Shown one piece after another: positions 55,040 to 64,000 of a DNA stretch of 64,000 bases (its first letter is position 1; every line of letters begins with the position of its first letter). Location of the stretch: assembly GCA_032164245.1 (NCBI GenBank), contig JAVMKO010000003.1, positions 64,612,390-64,676,389 of the forward strand, in the 5' to 3' direction. The DNA is from Sternotherus odoratus (Eukaryota; Chordata; Testudines; Kinosternidae). The position numbers and the translations under genes were made by a program. The notes beneath the pieces were generated by a model that had not been told where the DNA came from, did not search any database, and saw only the letters and a program-made list of their open reading frames with translations.

Positions 55040-56077
55040 TGATAGCCCATTTCACAAGTAAACCTACTTAACTGAGAATGCTGAATTTTCAGATCTCAAA
55101 TGCTTTGCCTTAGTTTTGCTACCTGCCTTTTCCAAGAAGACAGCAGCTTCTTGGCTGGCCGAGGCTGGAGAGTCATTCTCTGATATTGCAAAAGTGACAA
55201 AGAGTCTTTGCAGAACCAGACAAACACAGCTACCCCTCTGATACTAGACACCTCTGATATTGCTGGTTTGTGATCTATTGATGGCCTTGAATTGACATCA
55301 GAAAGGAACTGGCAGCTAATGGATGGTACAAAGCAGTGGTGCTCTGTGACTTAACCCTGCTGAGGATCTAACTAGAGAAGGTCGGAGTGTGTGATACTCA
55401 CATGAGGAGCATAAAGGCAAGAACCAGCAAACACTCTATCTGATCTGCTGGACCCCATAATAGGAAGGATAGAGCACAGTTACTACAGTGATGAGCAGTA
55501 TAGAAAATATTTAGCTCTGGATTATTTAAAGAATACGTTATGACTTGAATGAAAGGGTGTGGAATCTTTTTGAAGTTGTATGGGTAAGAAAGGAAGACAG
55601 TGGTGGTGGGGTCTTCATCCAAAGAAATTCAGATTTGGGAAAACACCTAAAGTTTGAGGTGTTTTATTCTCCTGGGGACTCACTGCCTTCTTTTCTCCTT
55701 CTCCCTCCCTGTCTCCAACTGCTAAAGTAGGAGAAGCATATTAATCTTAAAAAAAAATCACATTTTGGGTCAGAACTGTCCTCTTGGGAGGCATTTGTAG
55801 ATCATCTTATTGTTTTTGTTTGCATTTGTGGTCCTGCTTATATTTGTGCATCTACTTCAAGAGTCAAAAAGGTTATGTTAACCCAAAATAAATGAGAACA
55901 GATAAGTTGTGGGAAAATTCAGGATTAAAAAAAAAGGCAGGATGATTTTAATATTTCATACATTTCCCACACAGATTCTTAGTGATGCTTTGAGGGAGCT
56001 TTCTGCATGTGTACAGACTTGAGCTTGCCCAGAAGATGTGTCCTGTTTTGTGTGGGCATTTTAGGACACTGGTTTAC
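55040..56077. other. unassigned sequence with a retroelement tail fragment
   Basis: At about 55200-55250, AGAACCAGACAAACACAGC and TACCCCTCTGATACTAG resemble the extreme 3' end of the retroelement family seen at 13771-13908. The rest is unique. Confidence 0.35.
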
Positions 56078-56236
56078 CAAAACAGATGTGTGCTACTGGA
56101 TTTTCATTCATTTCAAGAAATGTATTATCTTGCTTTATTAATGTGAGCACTTTGACTGCACCTTCTTCCTCTGTGCTTAGTTCAGGGACACTGATTTTTC
56201 TAAATATTACTGGTTTGGGTATATTTTGGGACTCTT
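56078..56236 (-). CDS. candidate coding exon, unidentified protein
   Basis: The minus strand has a pyrimidine tract and acceptor (TTTCTTCTCTGTCCATGCCAG), then 159 nt open in one phase, then a donor GTAAAC (56072-56077). The exon is symmetric (starts and ends in phase 1). Its translation reads ESQNIPKPVIFRKISVPELS, then TEEEGAVKVLTLIKQDNTFL, then EMNENPVAHICF: low in repeats, rich in charged and aliphatic residues, the most protein-like stretch outside the transposase. I do not recognise the family. The frame would stop a few codons beyond the donor. Confidence 0.38.
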
Positions 56237-56523
56237 CTGGCATGGACAGAGAAGAAACTTTTTAAAAATTAATATTTAACATTTTTGGTTAAACTAGAAC
56301 GCAGAAATGAGTGTGTGACTATTAACTGAAGGTTGAATTACTAAGGCCTCACTTCTGCAATTTCATTCATGCAAGTTGGTTCTTGTGCCCATGCTGAGCA
56401 ATGAGGCTGCGCATGAGTTCACAATAGTCATTATAAGATTGTAAAACTAAATTGCAAACTCCTTGCGGCGGAGAGCTTCATCTACTATATCTGTATATGG
56501 AACTATACAGTACTTTAGAATTA

Positions 56524-56995
56524 CAGTAAAACCTCGATTTAACGGACCTCGATTTAACGGACTTCGGATGCAACGGACAAAATTTTTAAGCAAGTCTGAT
56601 GCATCCGAAATCCATTTGTCGAGGGCTGGCTGCCGGCTCCCGGCTGCTGCCCGGGTCCAGGCAGCAGGCGGGCTGGCTGCCGGCTCCCTGCTGCCGCCGG
56701 GGTTCCAGCCGTGGGCGGGCTGGCTGGCAGGTCCCGGGAGCCGGGAGCCGTGCAGGCAGACTGCCGGCTCCTGGCTGCCACCGGGGTTCCAGCCGCGGGC
56801 GGGCTGGCTGATGCCTCCCGGCTGCCGCCCGGGTCCCGGCAGCGGGCGGGCTGTGGAGCTGCCGCCCTGATCCTGTGGCGGGCGGGCTGCTGCTCCGACA
56901 GCTCGTTTTTTTGTTTTTTTTTATTAAATAACGGACTTTTGGATTTAACGGACAACCCCTCGCCCGAATTAGTCCGTTAAATGGAGGTTTTACTG
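56524..56995. mobile_element. Tigger/pogo-type non-autonomous element (472 bp)
   Basis: CAGTAAAACCTCGATTTAAC at the left and, in reverse complement, CAGTAAAACCTCCATTTAAC at the right; TA borders at 56522-56523 and 56996-56997. Same family as 9960-10974 and same subterminal text, but the central GC-rich array is only a few diverged modules. The glycine- and alanine-rich frames across it are artefacts. Confidence 0.9.
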
Positions 56996-56997
56996 TA

Positions 56998-57734
56998 GTT
57001 TCATCTAATCTAGTGTGTTGAAGTGGAACTATAGAAAGAAGAATAGCACCCTGAGGAAGCTAGATTTGTAAATATCCAAATCCTTATATGTGATCTATAT
57101 ATTCTTCTCATATTATCATTCACATACAAAAGAGAAGTGTGTGTACGTGGCAGTGGGGAAATAATCTGAAACATGCTATGTTGTAGACAGGACTAGTAGC
57201 ACCACCTATTATTATTAAGATTTCCAAGCACTTCCCATTGTAAGACCCTGCTTTCAGCTGTTTATAACTTTAATATTTGACCATTTGGTCTGAAAGTTTC
57301 CATGCTGGGAGTCTGCCTCAAGCTGATGGGCTTGTGGGGGGAATATTTCAGCCAAACTGGCTTAATCATTTCTGAGAGCAAAGCTAAAGAAAAGCACGTT
57401 GTATCCATGCTTTAGAGCAGGTACTTGACAGGGAGGTGGCCGTTGTGTCAGGGATGTGCCTTTTGACCTCCCCCTGAGAAGCCACCCAAATTTGGCCAAG
57501 TTATTAGCCTTTGAAAATTGCCCAGTAGCAATTTCTTAGATGCCCAGTAGCAACTTCTTAGATTTTAGCAGGAAAATTCCTCAAAGATTCTGTTTGCACA
57601 AGATATGCTCCAGTGCAGTGCTGACCAGGACTTTCCCTGCAATCGCACCTCTGTGCTGATACGGACTATGTTGGGTCTGGGTCCGGGCACCTGAACAGAG
57701 ACCAAGGAGACTGTTCTGTCCTGTCAGTGGCTCT
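56998..57734. other. unassigned sequence with a 22-bp tandem duplication
   Basis: TGCCCAGTAGCAATTTCTTA is duplicated at 57519-57540 and 57541-57562 with one change. Otherwise unique. Confidence 0.4.
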
Positions 57735-58440
57735 CACTAGGCCCGGGCAGTGTGGAGGAGGAGGAAGCTGCCTGATTCAAATGAAGAGTGGAGAAAGAGC
57801 GAGATGTGGGGGGTAGAATATATTAGGACAAGGACCAGGGGGGTTGGAGAGATGGAAATTGGGGCTGGAGAGTGGCAGTCTCGGGGAGAGGGACCTGAGT
57901 GTTGGGAAGAGACTGAATTTGGATGGGTATGGAAACTGGCACTGAGCACTAGGGACAGAAGCTGAGTGATGGAGCCAGGAGGAGAACTCCAACTGGCAGA
58001 GAAAGGAGACTGAAACTAGGAGCTGGGGGGAATGGGGGCACTGAAAGCCAGTAATGGGGCGAGAAGGGGGGCAAGAAAACATGGACTGGCTGGGTGAGGA
58101 GACCAAGAGGGAAGAAAAATCTGAGAAAGAGCCAGGATGTGAGGGGGAGAACTGAGACTGTCCGAACAAAGAGACTGAGGCAATCAGCTAAAAGGGAGGG
58201 ATCACTGGGATTGGATGAAGAGCCTAGGGCGGAAGATTGGGATTGAGAGTCCAGAGGAATGTGGAACATGAGCGGGAAGGACAGCTGGAGGTTAGCATGT
58301 GGTGGAGACATTTATTAGATGAGGAGCCTGGACGGAGAGGGGGGGACTTGGGAGTGGCCAGGCAAGAAGACGAGACAAGGAGCTTGTAGGTGAGGAAGGG
58401 GAAACTGGGAATGGTGTCTGATTTGCTGAAGCTGCTAATG
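57735..58440. repeat. purine-rich degenerate dispersed repeat
   Basis: Strong strand bias with recurring GAGACTG, GGAGAACT and CTGGGGGGAATG motifs, suggesting an old expanded repeat or part of a GC-rich transposon. Pyrimidine-rich minus-strand frames (up to 130 codons) are artefacts of this bias. Confidence 0.5.
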
Positions 58441-61400
58441 GAGTGAGTGGGTGTTATGCTTTGAACACATGAAGGTTGTTACATATTGCTAAGAACTCTG
58501 AAAAAATCAGGTTTTAGGCATCTCAGATTGGGCACCCAAAGTTAGTGGATACTTTTTACCTTAATCTCTGTGTTCTTGCTCAATTAATAATTAACAATAT
58601 TCCCTCATTTCACAGGGATGTTGCAAAAATAAATTCATTTATTTTGATGCACTCAATCACTGTAGTAACGATTGTTATAAAAAAGCTCCGAAGGAAATTT
58701 TATAATTCTATCTTCATAGCATGGTTTGAAGAGTGTGCAGTTAAATAAGGCCATAAGGAGTAAAAAGCAATAAGGAGAAAATGAAATTTTGAAGACCTGC
58801 TGATTAATTGAGCACTATCATATACATATATGCAAAGAATTAAAGTTACACATGCAGCTGTATATCTGGCATTTCCTAACTTTTGAATTCTTAGCAACCT
58901 TAATAATGTCCTTTAAATGTATTTTTTGTGTAATCTTATTATATAACAAGGCCTTTTAGATTAGGCTATTGTTTTACAAATCTGATGGCTCATTACAAGT
59001 CTTTATATAACATTGACTCAAGGCAAGAAGGCGGAAGAAAGAGAAAAAGTAACTGCTGGAAGTTGAAACTCTTTCCCTGTGTTTGTGCAATGTGCTCTAT
59101 TTTGAAACCTTTTGAAACCACATTTTTTGATGTCTTTCTGATCAGAAAAATACCTTTGGGCAAATATTGTTGACTTCCAATGGAAATTAAATCAGTGAAC
59201 TAGAGAAATATACCTACTGTATTAGAAGCTGTACATGAGTGTAGTAATAAATCCTTTATAAACGGACTCTAGCTTTCTGTCCTTTTTAAATTTTTTTTTC
59301 TCAGTTGTTGCTGTAGTTTAAATAATTGGTGAGATTGCATCTTAAAAGATAGTTACTTCATTCAGTTTATATATAATTAGAATCTAGAATATTTATTCAA
59401 TTTATATAAAATTGGAGTTGAGAAAATGTCACATAACAGACCACTTATTCAATTCTGGTCTTTCGGCTCATGAATTCTCCTTGAGCAGATTACAGTTTTC
59501 ACACATTTATTCAAAAATGTAGCTAAGTAACTGTAACAATAATTCATTTGGTCTGCTGATATTTGTGAACAATTTGTTGCATGTATTAAAAATCTGCAGT
59601 GTTAGTTTTGGTTGGACACACTGATATGTTGTTTCTGTTCCCCGATTGCATTAGCGTCACTTCTAGAATTTTGTTTTAATTCAAATACACAATACCAATT
59701 CAAGATTTGTTCTGGGCAAATAATCTCCCAGAGCCTGATTCAGAACCCAAGGAAATCAAAGGGTGGATTTTAATCAATTTCACTAGGCATTAGATCAGTC
59801 CCTATCTGATGTTTTTGTGACATTCCTGACAGTCAACTTATTCAACTAAAGTATTGGTGGAAAGTGAATGGAAAACAGGTGCAAACCGAGCACAACCATT
59901 TTTCAGGCATTAGCCACAAGTGCTGTGCCATAGATCAACAGGTAGGGAAAAGGACAGCTACTCAAACTGCAACCCATATTTTACATCTCACTTTATATTC
60001 TTTGGGTCACCAAATAGTTCAATATAGAAAAAAAATGAAATGTAGCATATGTGTATTAGTGTGCATAAAAGTCAAGCAACTGTACACTAATATATCAGTG
60101 AAAACAATAGTATGAGACATTTGAGCCAACAAAGGCATTTTTAAGCTCTAAATTCAGAGCAGATACTTTTAAGTATGGAATAAAACCTATTGTTCATATG
60201 AAACAATGGGGGCAATTAGGTGCCAAAAGGGTAGTGTACAATGTTTTAATTTACCTTAATTTTTAAACCCGTCTTGCATATCTTAAAACATTATGACAAT
60301 CAGAATTATCAGGCCACTGGGATGAGAGGAGTTTGTTTTGTTAATTGCTCTTGCTAAGCCTAATTACTTCATGGGGTGGAGTAGATGTGAAGGGGAGGGG
60401 AAATCTGCTAGCAAGAGGAAATTCTAAAGTCCTAGGAGCTGTTTCAGGGAAGGCTAGCTGAGAATGCGTGTGCGAGAGTGAGAGCGCGGGTGTGGTGTGT
60501 ATGTGGGTGTGCATGTGCGTGAGTGACAGACATTCCATAGGGACTAAAATCCTGGGATGTACAAACTGGAGACTGGAACCTGTTCCAGGTAGATACATGG
60601 AGGTACTGCTAAACAAGGAAATATGTTGTATTTGTCTTTGTGCATTAACTAATAGCATGTAGCATTATGACTACCTATTTTAATGTTAGTTTCTTAGTTT
60701 CATGATTAGTTTTGTATTAGAAAGGCCTGTTAAATGATGTGCTGTGATATTAACTCTTGATATTACTGAGTTATTGTGGTTAGTTTGATTTATATGTAGC
60801 TATTGATCTATATTGGCAGTACATCTTTCCTTTAACCATTTTTCCTTATCACTGTTACTGTAGCAAAGAGACACTTAATTAAATAACAGTAATTGTTTAG
60901 AATGAGTTATAATGAAAAGTAACTTCCAAAAAGTCTGCAGTGCTTGATATTGTATTGATTAGTTTGAATGTTGTGTATTATATTGTTAGAGAAGTTCTGA
61001 AGTATGCTTGAATAGTATTGTAGGACTACTTTTTCCCCTGGGACCTTCATGGGTAAAAGCACTGTATCTGATAAGGCTGTCCCAGTAAGCAAAACTGTAA
61101 GTAAACTATTATATAACAATTATATATTATTCTTAGGATATGTTACCATACTTAATTGCTGCATACATCATTGTGTGAAGGGAGGAGACTAGAAGAGCAG
61201 AGGAGTCACCCTCTTGTTTTGTTTAATCATAATGTATGCTTTTAATAAACTCTTTAAGTGACATGAATTGACTAGTATTATAATAGTACAGGAGAAGAAA
61301 ATGCTACTGTTGCTGCTATGACAGTTTAATGGTTGGGTGGCTTCAGTAGGCTTCCCTTTGCTTGCTGGAGATGCTGGTGGGCAAATGTGTTTACTTTTTC

Positions 61401-62411
61401 CTTAGTATTTATACTAGTTAATGTGTTACATCAGATAAATCTATTTCCTGAGTCCATCTTTCAGCTTGCTCTCCCTTCCTTCCCTGGTTGACAAATGGCT
61501 TGTGTTTGACACAGTTTTATCAGTTGAGCCCCTGCTGGGTGCTGCGTGCCTGCCTGTTTATGCTTTATCATGAAAAGTGAATTATCTGTAATATTTTGTT
61601 TCCATTCTAGCAGTTGGCAGGCCCCTAGTGTAAGGACTTATTTAGACTCCATAAGAGTCTGTCGTCTTTCTTCGCAAAGCCCAGTTGTTATTGTACAGGG
61701 CAACAATAGATTGAGAGCTTTCTGTATTGCAATCTGCTGCTGTCCCACTTTTTGGTGGGTTGTTTTGTTTGTTGTTACGGCTACATATGCTAAAATAAAA
61801 CTGAGTGGACATGTGCAGTATCCTAAACTGCAATCTGAAAGGCTTTATGTTAGTTGAGGATGACATAAATTATTTTGTGGGGGCCTCTGATATGATTTGA
61901 ACTAGGTATAAGATTACAAGCAAAAGGGAAAGCATCAGCATCTTGTAAGTAGAAGTTGCCTAAGGAAGGGCTGTCAGGAGCAGGATTCTACTGATTTATT
62001 TCAATGCTTTAGGAATTAATTAATATTAATGGAGTAGCTGTTTCCTGCATTCAGATGATACAATCCACACTCTAGGTTTTGTTTTGTTTTGTAAAAGGTA
62101 ACCGAGACTCCAGTTTTAACACTTATTTGCATTAATACAAGGACGATAAGCTAAAGTTAAACAGACAGAGACCCCTGAGTGTGTGAGGTCGGCCTCTCAG
62201 AGTTCTGGAATTTAGTGTTATATTTTACATATAGAGCGTGGAAAACTCTTGGGTCAGGGCAGTTTGTGAAGAGGTAGGAGAGAGGATCTGCTAGATATTT
62301 TACCAGATGAAATTGTTGTGGGGCAGAAACCAGCTCTGTGTGGGTGAGTGAAAGATCGTTATCTGAATGATTTTAAGGGATGCTAACTTTGAATGTTCTA
62401 AAGACAAAAAA
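58441..62411. other. unassigned, mostly unique AT-rich sequence
   Basis: A degenerate GT/GA-rich patch at 60468-60530. No gene, RNA or classified repeat recognised. Confidence 0.3.
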
Positions 62412-62700
62412 AATATTGCCAACTTCGAGTGTTGAAAAAACACGTCAGGGTCTAAAAGAACTCATGAGATTGGCTGAAAACTCATGTGGGTGTTTTTTGT
62501 TTTGTTTTGTGTTTGTGGGGTCTTTCAGCATTCCTCCCTTTCAGTCATTAGCATTCACATTTTCAAACTTTGCTCTGCCACAGGAGGGCTAGAAGCATAC
62601 TTAAAAAAATATCTAAGAGTCTCATGTAATAACAGGACATGAGGCTTTAAGCAAAATGCCAAATATGAGAATCATTAAATTGTGAGAGTTGGCAACACTG
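62412..62700. mobile_element. MITE with TTGCCAAC / GTTGGCAA ends
   Basis: The left TATTGCCAACTTCGAGTGTT and the right end (reverse complement CAGTGTTGCCAACTCTCACA) are inverted; AATCATGAG-like motifs occur inside (ACTCATGAGATTGGCTGAAA, GAGTCTCATGTAATAACAGG). No coding. The target duplication was not resolved. Confidence 0.55.
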
Positions 62701-62702
62701 TG

Positions 62703-62845
62703 AAAGGACCATTCTGATCACATAGTCTGACCTCCTGCAGAATGCAGGACATAGATTTTATTCAGTTATTCCTGCATCTAGTCCAATAAGAACATCTTTT
62801 TTTTTAAGAAACTTAGACAGGAGTTGTACCATCTAAAAGAATAAT
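62703..62845 (-). mobile_element. CR1 LINE 3' fragment
   Basis: AAAGGACCATTCTGATCACA, TAGTCTGACCTCCTGCAGAA, ATTCAGTTATTCCTGCATCT resemble the region at 17533-17835 in the same orientation, so a second minus-strand CR1 remnant, lacking its 3' microsatellite tail. Confidence 0.6.
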
Positions 62846-64000
62846 CTAGGCAAGGCACCCAGTCTGGTAATGACAACAAAATAAGCAAGATAGTAGATAC
62901 AAGGAACATCTCTGAAGCCCACGTAAATACCCACAAGTATGGCAGCTAAGATTGATATGGTGATTTGAATTGTCAGCGTGCGTCTGCTCCGCTTGTTGAA
63001 CCTAATGAAAAGTAGAGTTTAATCAGGGGTGTGCCAAATTGAGCATGATTAGCTGTTATTGCAGATTAGTGCATTGTCTGGAGCTTCAGAATTATTGATC
63101 TGGGTGTTGTGTTCTGATGTTTTCCTTGCCCTCTACACTAACCCTCCTCGGTGTTCAGAGGAGGGGAAAGGGAGGAGGAGGAGAAGGAGAGAGGTCCAGA
63201 TGGGAAGAAAACAGGTCCTGAAAAGACCACATAGGAACTAGGTCAGGTACTCTGGAGATTAAAGAAGCATGCTTCATCCCTGTGGGCAGGAGGCAGGGGC
63301 AAGTAGCATACAATTACGAGGAATTAGAACAGCAACAAGTAGTGCAGATTTATCGGCTTTAATTGTCTATTGTCAGGACAGAGCCCTTCTTGTAGATCAG
63401 GCTGCAGCCAATGCCTTAATACCTCTAATGGACTCTATTGTGGGATTATCTCTCTTAAGGACAATGTATTTCTTTAAAACTAGTTGTTGTTTTTGGGTTT
63501 TTTTTTTTAAAATAGATTCAGTCCAAGGTTTCTCTCTTTGATTTGTTGCATTCTCGCAGGAAATAGCCGAGAGCACAGTGTTGCTGTTCTGTCAGCAGCA
63601 GTATTCCTTTAGGGGAACTGAGAGATACCTATTGAACATTAACCCTCTTGTTCCACCTACTTCGAAGAGTCCCTTCAGGAAACAATAGCCTGTTGATAAA
63701 GAGCAGAGAAGCAAGGACACATGGCTTAAGAAACTCTCTGCTCACTCTATTCTAAAAGCTTTCCTGGGGTTTGCAAAGTAAACATTACAACATTTAAAGA
63801 AGGATAAGGTGTCAACTATTTGTTGTGTTTAATAGCAGATGAATTCTTCTTCCCTCCCCACCCTGCACACATCAAGTACACAAGAATGAAAAGACTGTCA
63901 CTTTACCACTGTTATGAAGAGGCAACTATATGCTTTATTGTGAATAGCAAGTGCAAGTCCATCTTTTTCAGAGCCCTTGTTGCCATTCAATTTTAAGCGT
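62846..64000. other. unassigned sequence
   Basis: Unique-looking with a purine-rich patch near 63160-63195. No gene recognised. Confidence 0.3.

Noticed and set aside
57777..58311. Minus-strand frames of 120-130 codons rich in Ser, Pro, Phe and Leu
   Set aside because: Explained by strong purine bias of the plus strand; no domain.
1..64000. CRISPR arrays, bacterial operons, phage or integrated viral genes
   Set aside because: No spaced direct-repeat arrays, no dense coding, no retroviral gag-pol-env or LTR pair recognised; the texture is vertebrate intergenic or intronic DNA.

Overview
The window looks like non-coding vertebrate nuclear DNA, most probably from a turtle or another non-avian reptile (an archosauromorph is not excluded). 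Reasons: degenerate CR1 LINE 3' ends and MIR SINEs; many short non-autonomous DNA transposons (hAT, Harbinger, Tigger/pogo type) with readable target-site duplications; a tRNA-derived SINE of the kind I associate with turtles; and retroelement 3' ends carrying hammerhead-ribozyme-like cores. There is no operon structure, no rRNA, no functional tRNA gene and no gene I can name. Most long open frames are artefacts of GC-rich transposon minisatellites or dinucleotide repeats.

Layout. 0-9 kb: AT-rich unique sequence with a 167-bp hAT MITE (1840-2006), a GC-rich hAT element (4356-5416) full of C-rich tandem units, and a hAT (7788-8905) split by a second hAT (8198-8579). 9-14 kb: a Harbinger-type MITE, a Tigger-type element (9960-10974) with an array of 40-bp units, a tRNA-derived SINE, and a head-to-head retroelement fragment bounded by 11-bp repeats. 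14-22 kb: unique sequence, a CR1 3' end, a MIR, a Harbinger MITE and a cluster of GC-rich hAT pieces. 22-29 kb: mostly unique, with a striking 190-bp inverted duplication (25522-25716 versus 26465-26652). 29-31.2 kb: the only clearly protein-derived locus, a decayed Harbinger element holding a DDE transposase pseudogene (+) and a convergent Myb/SANT-like pseudogene (-). 31-50 kb: unique DNA with scattered hAT, MIR, TA-flanked and ribozyme-bearing elements. 50-57 kb: more Harbinger MITEs and a second, shorter Tigger copy. 57-64 kb: a purine-rich degenerate repeat, unique AT-rich DNA, a MITE and a CR1 fragment.

Four segments (3.4, 18.9, 43.3 and 56.2 kb), all on the minus strand, read like isolated coding exons, two of them with good splice signals. 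They may belong to one unidentified minus-strand gene whose introns fill the window, but this is inference. The main functional themes visible are transposon biology: shared ends linking Harbinger MITEs to a coding relative, MITEs carrying a start codon followed by a consensus splice donor, and ribozyme-like cores in retroelement tails.
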